DNA of 45,745 bases, from contig JWZX01002432.1 of NCBI GenBank assembly GCA_001275005.1, positions 1-45,745 of the forward strand, read 5' to 3'. The position numbers and the translations under genes were made by a program. Source of the stretch: Chrysochromulina tobinii (lineage: Eukaryota > Haptophyta > Prymnesiales > Chrysochromulinaceae). Shown here in pieces: positions 16,095 through 24,422 of the stretch. A model generated the notes under the pieces. That model ran no database searches. It was not told where the DNA came from and saw nothing but the letters and a program-made list of their open reading frames with translations. How positions within the stretch are numbered: the stretch's first letter is position 1; the number at the start of each line of letters is the position of its first letter.

Positions 16095-17702
16095 TCACGT
16101 CAAAGTAAATTTGCTTCCCTTGCGGACGACCTCGCCGCTGACCTCGTAGTTCCCAAGTGCACCGCCTGCGCCCCAGCGAGCCTCGAGCTTGCTCGGCGGC
16201 TTTGCTCCCGGCACCTCAACGCCCCTTGCGAGGCGCATGAAGTGTGAGAACTCGACGAGCTGGATGCTGTTCGAGTTGTCGAGGTCGAGCGCGCACCACA
16301 GCACCTTTATCTGCTCCTCGGAGAAGGCGGCCTTTTTCACCTTGAATTTAAAACGAATCACCTGCCGAAGCTCGTCAAATGTGATCAGCCCCGACGCGTC
16401 GTTGTCCACTTCCTTGAAGACTTGAAGCCAGGCGACCCCATCGTGCGCGTCAGGTTTGTCAGCCCTGACCCACTTTCCATACTGGATGGCAAGCTGCTTC
16501 AACTCCTCACTGCCAGGTTCCGGCACCCTGATGCCAGCCGCTTTGAGCTCTTTGCGCATGATCATTGTGTCCACGCTGCTCTTCAAATTTGCGAGCTTGA
16601 GGTCACGATCCACCGCCTCCTCATTCGCCAGGCGCCTCGACATACTCTTCTGCCTGATCACGACTTCGCGCCGGGCCGCCAGGAGCTTCGGGTTGGTCTC
16701 ACGGCCCATGAACGTCTGGAACTCGGCCTCTTCAATAAAGCCCGACCCGTCCACGTCGAGTGCATTCCAGAGCGACTTTAGCGTCGCATCCGAGAGGTCG
16801 TCGTGCCCGAGACGCATGCGCCTGCGCACTCCCGCCTCGAACTCAGAATACTCGAGCAAGCCAGAGTGGTCGTGGTCAAAGTCTTTGAAGAGCTCCAGCC
16901 AGCGATCGCGTTGATCCGGTGGCATGATTGAGTCAATCCGCACGTTGAACGTGGTCGAGAGAACTTGTAGCTCGGCCTTGGTGAGTGGGGCACCGTCCGC
17001 GCTCTCGAGGCCACGCCACGACCGCTGCCGTGAGGTGATCGGTCGGTGATTCCGACCCGAGCCGCCGATGGGTGGGGACGGTGACAGGTCACTCGACAGG
17101 TCACTTGCAGAGGTGACGGTGGAGCGTGCAATTGAGGCAGGCGCGCCCTCGTGCAGCGCGAGCGACTCTGCACGAGGCGATTGCGGTGTCTGCGCTCGGC
17201 TGCTTCTTCTCGAGGAAGAATGAATGACGATGTCCCTGTAGACCATGCCGCTTCGTAGCGGACTCTGGGGCTTCGCAAAGGGTCCGCTGCCTGGGACCCT
17301 GTAGGCCCCGTGGACGCGTGACCATGTGAACAAGTCCTTTCCTTGCATGTACCGCGCGTTCTGAGCGATGATGAGGTCAATCTTGGAATATGCAGCACGA
17401 GCTGAGTGAGGTCGCTTCACATGGTTCACCACGCTCTGCATGTCCCCGAGGAGCGTCCACGCGTCCTTCCCGCCGTCGTAGCGAGGGGGCGAGAATGCTT
17501 TCAGGTCCGTAATGTCTTTCTTTGCGAATTGAGCCATAATCCGCTCATTCCGGGCTGCAGCACGCTCCTGCTTCTTCCTCTGCGCCTCGGCTGCCATGTC
17601 GGCTGCATCATCGGGCAAATACTGAACGTACCCGTTCGGCGGTCCGAGATCGTCCGCCCGAGGACTGATCGAACCAAACGCATCCAAGCCCATTCTGGTC
17701 AT
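16095..17702 (-). CDS. Four-EF-hand calcium-binding protein (535 aa)
   Basis: Two EF-hand pairs are clear. The first pair (~270-330) has loops DHDHSGLLEYSE and DVDGSGFIEEAE. The second pair (~430-485) has DNDASGLITFDE and DLDNSNSIQLVE. The first three are canonical; in the fourth the position-6 Gly is Asn, which may weaken binding. The N-terminal ~250 residues contain a charged helix (EAQRKKQERAAARNERIMAQFAKKD) and a Ser/Arg-rich disordered part; no catalytic domain is seen. The likely role is a cytosolic or axonemal calcium sensor, but no partner can be named. The ATG at 17702 (or 17693, MGLDAFG) was chosen. The frame is open to 17921, but there it reads through the leader repeat (CVPAPPGVFL). 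Confidence 0.75.
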   Translation of the reverse strand: MTRMGLDAFGSISPRADDLGPPNGYVQYLPDDAADMAAEAQRKKQERAAARNERIMAQFAKKDITDLKAFSPPRYDGGKDAWTLLGDMQSVVNHVKRPHSARAAYSKIDLIIAQNARYMQGKDLFTWSRVHGAYRVPGSGPFAKPQSPLRSGMVYRDIVIHSSSRRSSRAQTPQSPRAESLALHEGAPASIARSTVTSASDLSSDLSPSPPIGGSGRNHRPITSRQRSWRGLESADGAPLTKAELQVLSTTFNVRIDSIMPPDQRDRWLELFKDFDHDHSGLLEYSEFEAGVRRRMRLGHDDLSDATLKSLWNALDVDGSGFIEEAEFQTFMGRETNPKLLAARREVVIRQKSMSRRLANEEAVDRDLKLANLKSSVDTMIMRKELKAAGIRVPEPGSEELKQLAIQYGKWVRADKPDAHDGVAWLQVFKEVDNDASGLITFDELRQVIRFKFKVKKAAFSEEQIKVLWCALDLDNSNSIQLVEFSHFMRLARGVEVPGAKPPSKLEARWGAGGALGNYEVSGEVVRKGSKFTLT

Positions 17703-17854
17703 GACGGTCAGACTGTGGCTGTGTCGCGTGGCAAGACCGGGGCGGCTGTGTCCTAGAGGCGACTGAACGACGCACGCACCCTCTCGCGCGGACCCGAAAT
17801 GAAACGAACAAGATGTTTGGACAAGTTGAAAAAGTTTCGAAGTCCTATAGGACT

Positions 17855-17945
17855 TACCGGTTAAAAAGACACCGGGGGGAGCCGGGACACACGCGAGACA
17901 CACGGGCGCACACGGGCACACGGATCACAGATCACACAGACGAAC
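17855..17945 (-). promoter_or_regulatory. Leader element copy before the EF-hand gene
   Basis: One core (17868-17887) reads, on the minus strand, CCCGGCTCCCCCCGGTGTC then TTTTTAACCGGTAAGTCC. It points at the ATG at 17702, about 155 bp away. The GGTAAGT directly after the core is a perfect 5' splice donor, so a 5'-UTR intron starting here is plausible. The tract to ~17945 (CACACGGATCACAG...CAGACGAACC) matches the outer part of the copies at 172-260 and 3936-4020. Confidence 0.5.
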
Positions 17946-18731
17946 CTCACAAGTACCATCCTTACCTTACTTACCGGTACCTGAGTCCTGAGTACTCAGG
18001 TGTCAGGTCAGTTCGAAGTCCTGTAGTTTCGAAGTCCCCCGCGCCCCCGCGCTCACCACTCCTCCCGTACAAATAGCTTGTTGAGGGGTGGGGGAGTGAG
18101 TGCACGCGTTCACGCGTGCGTTCTGCGTTGCCTTGGGCCCACTGCGTCTAAACTTGGTCGCGTTCGTTGTTGCATTAAGTTGCATGCCATACTTGTTGAT
18201 GAACACTGCGACTCACGCCCGGTGCCTGCCTACATGTAAAGCAGACCAGGCTCAGTCACCCAGTCAGTTATGTTGCGCCCCCCCGCGCTCATACCGCGCT
18301 CAGCACACTCATACATGTATCGCGGTGGGTGGGCTGGAAGACCTCATCTCTCTCATGTCCTCTCGACTCGAATAAGTGTTAATAAGACTCGAATCGAGAT
18401 CAGCAGCCGCGCATCCATCGAAATCCCCCGTGGCCGTGCATGATGTTCGTCGAGTCGTTCTCGAGAGCAGCAGACTATCATCAGAGAGAAGCGAGATTAT
18501 GATCTGAGATCGCATAACATTGTATTGACGACACTCTTCCAAAAAGGTGAGAGAATCGCGTGCTTGAGAGAAGAAGAAGAAAAGGGTCACCGTTGGACAA
18601 CGCATGCAAGTCTTTTCGCATGGTGGTGTATCCGATACATGTACGTTTTGTTTTGGTGTTTTGGCTCCGCACTGTCATCAGAGGAGCAACTTCGACAAAG
18701 CTCTTCGCGCGACGCTGGCGGGACGACTTGA
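17946..18731. other. Intergenic region upstream of the Cys-rich membrane-protein gene
   Basis: About 790 bp without a supported gene. It holds three TACATGTA palindromes (18231-18238, 18312-18319, 18636-18643), the last 89 bp before the ATG at 18732. It also holds a short direct repeat GTTCGAAGTCC / TTTCGAAGTCC at ~18011-18037 and an AGAAGAAGAAAAGG purine tract near 18575. Confidence 0.45.
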
Positions 18732-20657
18732 ATGCGGAGCTTGTCGACGGCGCATGAACTCAAGGCCGCGGCTTCCACCGCACTGGCTGGCCAGCTGTGC
18801 GCCTCTGGCACGGTTGGCCATGTGCACCAGCCACTTTCGCCCACATTGGATACGGTCGTGGCCAGTGTGTGCTGCCCTGGTCAGTGCGACCGCTGCGGCG
18901 GTGTTGACTGCTGGGCGCAAGCCGGTGGGCTGGCTTGCTGCGCAGCTCACGTCCACGCGCTAGGCGCACCGCCGTGCTCACGGGCCGAGGATGTGGGGTG
19001 CGTGCTTCCACACCCAGCAGCCGACGAGCTGCCCGCAGAGCTGCGTGAGGAGAGCTGCCTCGACGTGTGGTCTGCCGTCTTTCCAGGCGAGGTTGGGGAC
19101 TGGCGAGGCCGGTCGTGTGACTTCAAGGTGAAATGGGGCCAGTGCTCCCAATTCTACTCGAGCTGCCAGTGCTCGTGTGGCTACTGCTTGCCGACGCACG
19201 ACCACGGCTGCTCGCCATCAGGCGGCGAAGCACTAAGCGAAGCACCGCCGCCACCGGCCGAGTCGCTGCTGCCCATGCCTACTACGGGAGCAGAAACCTC
19301 CTCTTCCAGCGGCTCATCAAGCAAATCGCCTCTGCTGCTGCGCACGTCCACGTCGAGCGGGCTGCAGCAACCGCATCCGCTGGTTTGGCGTGATGTGCAG
19401 CTGCCGCCTTCACCTCCGCTCCCGTCACCGTTGCCGACTGGCAAGGAGTCGATTGGCAGCGCTGCAACGGGCACTCTGGGGCCCACACCGACGTCGAGCA
19501 TGCTGGTGGCGACGCTCGCATGGGCGGTGGCAACGCTGGCGGAGGGCGGGCCCGTCTCGCCTGAGGCGGCGGGCGTGCTGGCTGCGGCGCTACTGGTCAT
19601 ATGCCTTCTCTGCCGCGTCGCTGCCGCGTGCTGCCGCGTCGCCAGCCGGCCGGACGCACCCCTGTGGTTGCAGGCGTGCTCACACGCCTGCTGTGGCGCT
19701 CTCTTCCTGGGACACGCCGCCATTCCACACGGCCGCCATTCCATAGGGCCGACGCACGGCGCCGCGTACACGTCGGTGCACACGAACGGCAGTGTGATCG
19801 GTAGCGGCGTCCGCGGCGGCGCGCACCGGGCGGCGGCGGCCGCCGCCGCGCTCGAGGAGGAGGAGGACGAGGAGTACGACGACGAACGCTTCATCGACGT
19901 GGACGATGGATGGGACGAGGGATGGGACGAGGCGGGTTGTCCCGGTACCCGTGCGTCGTCTTGCTGCCATCGCTCGACGGCATCGTTAAGAGCCTCATCG
20001 GCATCCAAGCAGCAATCACGCTGCGTCGGCGGCCGCGGTAGCGGCGGCCGTGGCGGCGGCGGCGGCGGCACAGCCGCAGCAGCCGCAGCAGCCGCAGCCA
20101 CCGGCGGCAGCGAGGACGGTCTCGAGTACGATGCTCGCGACATATATGATGCGCCAGGGCTGGATGAGATGCCGGACCTCGAGGACGACATCAGACCGGA
20201 CGACTCGATCTCGGTCGCGTACTTCAAGACGTTAGAGGGGTCCGGTGCGAAGCCACCATTGCACGGCGAGTCCGTACGCGAGGGCGAAGGGGGCGGCGGC
20301 GCCGGCGCGGCGACCATGACGATCGAGGTGCCCAACACGACGCCAGGGACGAGCGAGAGGCCCAACACGACGCCAGCGACGATCGAGGCGCCCAACGGCT
20401 CACTGCACGCTATGGACGTGGAGCTCGATGGTCTCACCTCGACCGCCGAGCTGCGCCGAGGCATGCTGCAGGGGTACCGCGAGCTGCTCGGCGTGCAGCT
20501 GCCCCCGCATGCACTGCGTGTGCATGCACGGCTGCGCTCGGGCTCGTCGGTGCTGCTGACGGACGAAACGCCACTCTCGTCCACCGTCCTCGAAGCGGTC
20601 GCCTTCTACGTATGGGCAGTGCTCTCACCTGATGACATGCGCTCGATCAAGCCGTAG
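18732..20657 (+). CDS. Cys-rich, acidic single-pass membrane protein, function unknown (641 aa)
   Basis: The N-terminal ~150 residues are Cys-rich (VCCPGQCDRCGG, CWAQAGGLACC) and include a block CLDVWSAVFPGE...SCDFKVKWGQCSQFYSSCQCSCGYC, whose spacing loosely resembles the ShK-like disulfide fold common in algal and animal extracellular proteins. A hydrophobic helix at ~283-305 (AAGVLAAALLVICLLCRVAAACC) is the likely membrane span. The cytoplasmic part has an Ala run, an acidic stretch (LEEEEDEEYDDERFIDVDDG, ~378-397), Gly/Ala runs and a near-duplicate PNTTPGTSER/PNTTPATIEA. The last ~75 residues (MDVELDGLTSTAELRRGML...LLTDETPLSSTVLEAV) look ubiquitin-like or PB1-like. No signal peptide is obvious, so the 5' end may be incomplete. 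Function unknown. Confidence 0.55.
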   Translation: MRSLSTAHELKAAASTALAGQLCASGTVGHVHQPLSPTLDTVVASVCCPGQCDRCGGVDCWAQAGGLACCAAHVHALGAPPCSRAEDVGCVLPHPAADELPAELREESCLDVWSAVFPGEVGDWRGRSCDFKVKWGQCSQFYSSCQCSCGYCLPTHDHGCSPSGGEALSEAPPPPAESLLPMPTTGAETSSSSGSSSKSPLLLRTSTSSGLQQPHPLVWRDVQLPPSPPLPSPLPTGKESIGSAATGTLGPTPTSSMLVATLAWAVATLAEGGPVSPEAAGVLAAALLVICLLCRVAAACCRVASRPDAPLWLQACSHACCGALFLGHAAIPHGRHSIGPTHGAAYTSVHTNGSVIGSGVRGGAHRAAAAAAALEEEEDEEYDDERFIDVDDGWDEGWDEAGCPGTRASSCCHRSTASLRASSASKQQSRCVGGRGSGGRGGGGGGTAAAAAAAAATGGSEDGLEYDARDIYDAPGLDEMPDLEDDIRPDDSISVAYFKTLEGSGAKPPLHGESVREGEGGGGAGAATMTIEVPNTTPGTSERPNTTPATIEAPNGSLHAMDVELDGLTSTAELRRGMLQGYRELLGVQLPPHALRVHARLRSGSSVLLTDETPLSSTVLEAVAFYVWAVLSPDDMRSIKP

Positions 20658-20671
20658 CTCTACCGTATGTC

Positions 20672-20705
20672 TAGGGATCCCTAAGGGATCCCTAAGGGAT
20701 CCCTA
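20672..20705. repeat. Tandem palindrome array (AGGGATCCCT x3)
   Basis: Three perfect 10-bp palindromes AGGGATCCCT, spaced 11 bp apart, begin 15 bp after the stop codon of the preceding gene. They can form hairpins on either strand. Position suggests a role in 3'-end formation, but this is inference. Confidence 0.8.
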
Positions 20706-21194
20706 CAGCAGTGCGTCGGGTCGTCGTCCCCTCGACGCTTCCACCAGCTCTCGATCGGCTTTTCGAGGCCGCAGTCAACGACTTACGTGACCATACAATG
20801 GCACTTTTTCAGCCAGACTTCAGAGAGCCTAACGTAACCTCTGTCGTTCTGTCGCTGCGCCGCGCACGGCAATGGCGAATGGCCGAACTCGTTTTAGGAC
20901 TCAGAGAGCCATTGCTCAGAGCTCGGCCTTTGGCCAGCTCTCGGGGCTGTTTTATCATAACGGTTAACGCATCGCTGTGTGAAGTACAAGTTGTCAACAG
21001 GAGACCGTTTGGTATCTCAGTTACGACGTTTTTTAAACGCGGTGACGTTACGTCGCCATATATGTTATATCGTTCCGCGGAGATTTACGATGTGTTTGTG
21101 GGAACATACGCCCATCAGCCATCTGTGACTGTGTGCCGTGCTGTCTGCTGAGTTCACGGAGTTCTGACGTGTGACGTCTAGTGTCGAAGAGACG
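20706..21194 (+). other. Low-confidence open frame, possibly non-coding
   Basis: A frame opens at the ATG at 20798 and runs to 21151 (117 codons). The product has basic and hydrophobic stretches but no recognised domain. Local composition is more balanced than the surrounding genes, and TCAGAGAGCC recurs at about 20819 and 20901. It could be a small species-specific gene or the 3' flank of either neighbour; I lean towards non-coding. Confidence 0.2.
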
Positions 21195-21545
21195 TCAAAT
21201 CCACTCCAACATACAGCACCAGTCTCCGGACCGGCAATCCAGCATAATATCCACAGCACGCACGAGCGCGAGGTTTTCTGTACATGTAAGACTTAGTTCA
21301 CGCCGACGACGCTGCGCCCGCTTTGCCTGATACGAGCGCTGGAGAGCAATCGCAGCGGCATGCGCCTCAACTCCATATGGCCTCATCACAAAGGCCGCGG
21401 GCTTCGCGGCCATGCGCTGGGGCGCGTTGAATGGATTTGGGCCCTCCATTGGTCGGGTGAAGGCGTCGTAGATGTTCATGTGCTTTGCGGCCGCCTCGAC
21501 AGCGCTCAGTGGGCGCTGGGGGCGCTCGACCGCCATTCGCGTGTG
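21195..21545 (-). other. Likely last exon of the NEK-like kinase gene, in another frame
   Basis: On the minus strand, a frame offset from the kinase reads RMAVERPQRPLSAVEAAAKHMNIYDAF...NPFNAPQRMAAKP, then an IQ-like motif AAAIALQRSYQAKRAQRRRR, ending at a stop at 21195. It looks far more protein-like than the kinase frame over the same bases. Minus-strand acceptors of the form CTGCTACCAG occur twice near 21550-21650, with several GT donors upstream. A short intron or a frameshift in the V/P-rich repeat is therefore likely, giving the kinase a calmodulin-binding-like tail. Confidence 0.45.
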
Positions 21546-22800
21546 CGTCTGGTAGCAGAGCGCCGTACGGTGGTGCCACCGGCAGCAGTGGCGCTCCCGG
21601 CACCGGTGCCGGCACTCGGACCGGTAGCACTCGTACTGGTAGCAGAGGGCCATGCATCGGTTGCAGCGGCGGCGGCAGCTGGTCTTTGCAAGTTGCTCGC
21701 ATCTCTTCGTCGATCGACTCGTCCGAAGCAGCCGACTTCGGAGTGAGTGGCGGCGTCGAGGTGGGAGTGAGAGGGGGCGTGAGCGCAGGCGTGGACGGGG
21801 GTGTGAGCTCCGGGTGCAGCTTGGCGAGCGTGCCCTTGATTAAGGGCACCATCAAGAGCCGATTAAACGAAGGGCGGCGCTGTGGCTGCTTGTTGAGCAT
21901 CGAGTCGAGCAGCGAGCACAGTGCCTCCGAGTAGTGCTGACGCAGCGGGGCGACACGAAGGCTCCCCGAGCACACGAGCTGCATGAGCGCGAGCATGCCT
22001 TGCCGCGGCCTCATTTGGTCCAGCCACGGTGTCTGGAGTGTCATCATCTCGTAAAGCACACAGCCCAATGCCCACGTATCGCACCCGCGGTCGTACGGCC
22101 GGCCGCTACACAGCTCTGGCGACATGTACAGGGGCGAGCCGCACTTGGTCAACGCCAGGCCGTGCGAGGCAGAGAGGCACTTGCTGATGCCGAAATCGCC
22201 AATCTTCACGTCGCCAGAGGCGCTCAGGAAGATGTTTTGGGGCTTGATGTCGCGGTGCAGCAGGAAGAGCTTGTGATGGCAGTATGCGAGGGCGCTGCAA
22301 GCCTGAGCAACCATCTTGAGGCACTCATCCTCCGAGAACCGAGGACCGCCGAGTCTCAGTGGTCGCTGCTTCCGCTCGACGATCGCAGTGCCCAGGTCAC
22401 CTCCCTGCGCCCATTCCATGAGGAGAATGAGCTTCGCCTCGGCCCGGTCGACTTGCGAGTCGATATAGGCGATGAGGTTCGGATGCTTGAGTCTGCGCAA
22501 GACCGTCGCCTCGTTACAGGCTCGCTCGAGCTCCTTGGAATCGGCGCCCTTGAGGGAGACTTCCTTCATGACGCACGTCTCCCCGGTCCGCTTGTCAGTG
22601 GCCAAGAAGCAAGACCCGAAGCTGCCACTGCCAATCAATTTGGTCTTTGTGTAGACGGTGAGGATCGATGGCTCCGCGCGCTGCGCTGGGAAGGCGACTG
22701 GCGGCATGCACTCAGCGAGGAACTGGGGCGTGCATGGTGATGAGCCGCCGAAGAAAGCGAGCGCATTCTGTGAGGAGATGTGTCGTGGTTCACGAGACAT
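21367..22800 (-). CDS. NEK-like Ser/Thr protein kinase (477 aa as read)
   Basis: A complete kinase domain spans ~50-310: glycine loop GSGSFGSCFLA, catalytic Lys in CVMKEVSLK, gatekeeper region LILLMEWAQGGDL, catalytic loop LHRDIKPQNIFL, DFGISK, activation-end SPLYMSPELC, CDTWALGCVLYEM and RRPSFNRLL. The MEWAQGGDL, IKPQNIFL and short DFGISK patterns place it with the NIMA-related kinases, which act at cilia and in mitosis. After the domain comes a TPPSTPALTPPLTP repeat (possible phospho-sites). The last ~110 codons as read are probably not the true C-terminus; see the candidate exon at 21195-21545. The ATG at 22800 is the first in frame, and the gene is divergent from prohibitin. Confidence 0.85.
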   Translation of the reverse strand: MSREPRHISSQNALAFFGGSSPCTPQFLAECMPPVAFPAQRAEPSILTVYTKTKLIGSGSFGSCFLATDKRTGETCVMKEVSLKGADSKELERACNEATVLRRLKHPNLIAYIDSQVDRAEAKLILLMEWAQGGDLGTAIVERKQRPLRLGGPRFSEDECLKMVAQACSALAYCHHKLFLLHRDIKPQNIFLSASGDVKIGDFGISKCLSASHGLALTKCGSPLYMSPELCSGRPYDRGCDTWALGCVLYEMMTLQTPWLDQMRPRQGMLALMQLVCSGSLRVAPLRQHYSEALCSLLDSMLNKQPQRRPSFNRLLMVPLIKGTLAKLHPELTPPSTPALTPPLTPTSTPPLTPKSAASDESIDEEMRATCKDQLPPPLQPMHGPLLPVRVLPVRVPAPVPGAPLLPVAPPYGALLPDAHANGGRAPPAPTERCRGGRKAHEHLRRLHPTNGGPKSIQRAPAHGREARGLCDEAIWS

Positions 22801-23055
22801 TCAGCAGAATAAGTTCATGTGCTTGCGTCTCCGAACCTGGGACAACGCACCCGACGAAAACCGAGCGTTTTCCAATCAGATTCGCAATCAGCCTCATCTT
22901 TCCGACGTGGCTTCGGGTCTTCTCGGACAGCCTTCTGTGAGCGCCTTAGCGCTGCGAGGCCAGCACCAACGCCGGCGACGAGAGCCTTACTGCCGACCCA
23001 TTCATCCTGACGCCGCGTGTCGCCCCGTGCTCAGGTCAGCAGCATCCACACGCAA
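22801..23055. promoter_or_regulatory. Divergent promoter, NEK-like kinase / prohibitin
   Basis: This 255-bp gap separates the kinase ATG (minus) from the prohibitin ATG (plus). It contains a CCAAT at 22874-22878 and several short pyrimidine tracts. No copy of the leader element is present. Role inferred from position. Confidence 0.35.
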
Positions 23056-24050
23056 ATGGCACAGCAAGCTCTCAACAACCTGGCGCGAGGCGCAATCGGC
23101 ATTGGTGCAGCTGCCAGCCTGGCGCAGGCCTCCCTCTTCAACGTGGACGGTGGATTCCGCGCCGTCATGTTCAATCGCCTGCAGGGCGTGCAGGTCAGCA
23201 CGACCGCGCACGCGCAAGCGCAGCACTCACTGCACGCATGGCCAGGCGCATGCCGCAGCGACGCGTTCTCTGCGCCACCCTCTGCTGCTGGCCATCTGCC
23301 AAAGGCGCGATCCCGCTCATCAGCCTCGTGCGTGTCGCCCGCTGGTCCTCGCAGAAAGGCGTGATTGGCGAGGGGACGCACTTCCGGATTCCTTGGCTGC
23401 AGACGCCGCACCTCTTCGACGTGAGGATAAAACCGCGCAACATCTCGTCCTCGACAGGGACCAAGGATCTGCAGGTGGTGACGATCAACCTGCGTGTGCT
23501 CTCGCGGCCGGACGAGGAGTTCCTGCCAGACATATTCAGCAGCCTGGGCCTTGATTACGACGAGCGAGTGCTGCCCTCGATTGGCAACGAGGTGCTCAAA
23601 GCGGTCGTGGCGCAGTACAACGCAGAGGCGCTGATCACGAAGCGTGAGACGGTGTCGCACGAGGTGCGCACCGCTCTCACGAAGCGCGCCAACGAGTTCC
23701 ACATCAAGCTCGACGACGTCGCGATCACGGACCTCAAGTTCGGCAAGGAGTTCACGTCGGCGATCGAGTCGAAGCAGGTGGCCGAGCAGGATGCCGAGCG
23801 CGCGCGCTTTCTCGTAGAGAAGGCCGAGCAGGAGAAGAAGGCTGCCATCATTCGTGCAGAGGGCGAGGCGACGGCGGCCGCTGTCGTGTCCGAGGCGCTG
23901 CAGGGCTCGCCGGCGCTCGTCGAGCTGCGCCGCATCGAGGCAGCCAAGGAAATCGCGGAGACGCTTTCCAAATCTCGCAACGTCACCTACCTCCCGTCTG
24001 GCGGGCAGAACATGCTCCTGAACATCAGCTCGGCGAGCAGCAGCGCGTGA
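23056..24050 (+). CDS. PHB1: Prohibitin PHB1, two exons (277 aa)
   Basis: PHB1 forms ring complexes with PHB2 in the mitochondrial inner membrane, stabilising respiratory proteins and the m-AAA protease. Exon 1 (23056-23193) encodes the membrane-anchoring N-terminus ending [19 protein letters not shown]. Exon 2 (23355-24050) resumes [25 protein letters not shown]. Across the junction this gives the continuous family block VDgG.RAv.F.R..GVq...GEGTHF.iPW. Further family blocks are [41 protein letters not shown] and [11 protein letters not shown]. Length 277 fits PHB1 (~272), and the sequence matches PHB1 better than PHB2. The ATG at 23056 starts the conserved N-terminus. Confidence 0.93.
23194..23354 (+). 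other. PHB1: Intron in PHB1 (161 bp, GT-AG, phase 0)
   Basis: Donor CAG|GTCAGC and acceptor CTCGCAG|AAAGG. Exon 1 has exactly 46 codons, so the phase is 0. Removing it restores an uninterrupted prohibitin N-terminal block. The intron stays open in the exon-2 frame, so an uncorrected reading gives a false start at 23238. Confidence 0.88.
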
Positions 24051-24422
24051 GCCGCGACGTGGCCCGTTGGCCTGCGGTGGAGGCCTATGCACACTGAGGA
24101 TGATCAGGCGCGACGATGGTGTGCAAAAGGGGTGCCGGGTGCACGCACGAGCCGCGCGCGGGAGAGACTGGTGATTGCCGTGTGTGCGCGACACCGTGTG
24201 CCACAGCCTCTTGAGACTCGAGAGGGTGCAGATTCATGGCTGATGGAGGCCAACGGTGTGTTCAACATTAGGCTAGCCCCCTACACTCCTCTTGCTACCT
24301 TTGCCGGCGCAGCACAACAGCGAAAAATGGCAGGGCGCCGCGCTGCTTCCGGCTTTGTGCTGTGAACGGTGGTTTCGCCGTCCCGGTGATTAATTTCAAT
24401 AAGTGGATCGAGTTCATGCATC
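24051..24422. other. Intergenic region between PHB1 and the FkbM gene
   Basis: 372 bp between two plus-strand genes. No domain-bearing frame, repeat copy or clear promoter motif was recognised. The last ~60 bp (TTAATTTCAATAAGTGG) are AT-richer, as expected near a start. Confidence 0.4.

Noticed and set aside
17703-17921. N-terminal extension of the EF-hand reading frame to 17921
   Set aside because: It also reads through the leader repeat and a low-complexity stretch; the ATG at 17702 or 17693 gives a sensible N-terminus.
18000-18040. GTTCGAAGTCC motifs as a tRNA T-arm
   Set aside because: No acceptor stem, D-arm or anticodon arm can be folded around them; they are a short direct repeat.
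18732-20657. Reading the ShK-like cysteine block as a toxin gene
   Set aside because: The spacing is only loosely ShK-like, the block sits in a large membrane protein, and such domains are common in non-toxic extracellular proteins.
20672-20705. AGGGATCCCT array as telomeric or subtelomeric repeat
   Set aside because: The unit is a palindrome on an 11-bp period and differs from TTAGGG-type repeats; it is only three copies inside a gene-dense region.
23238-23354. A prohibitin start at 23238
   Set aside because: This stretch is the 3' part of a GT-AG intron; the conserved N-terminal exon is 23056-23193.
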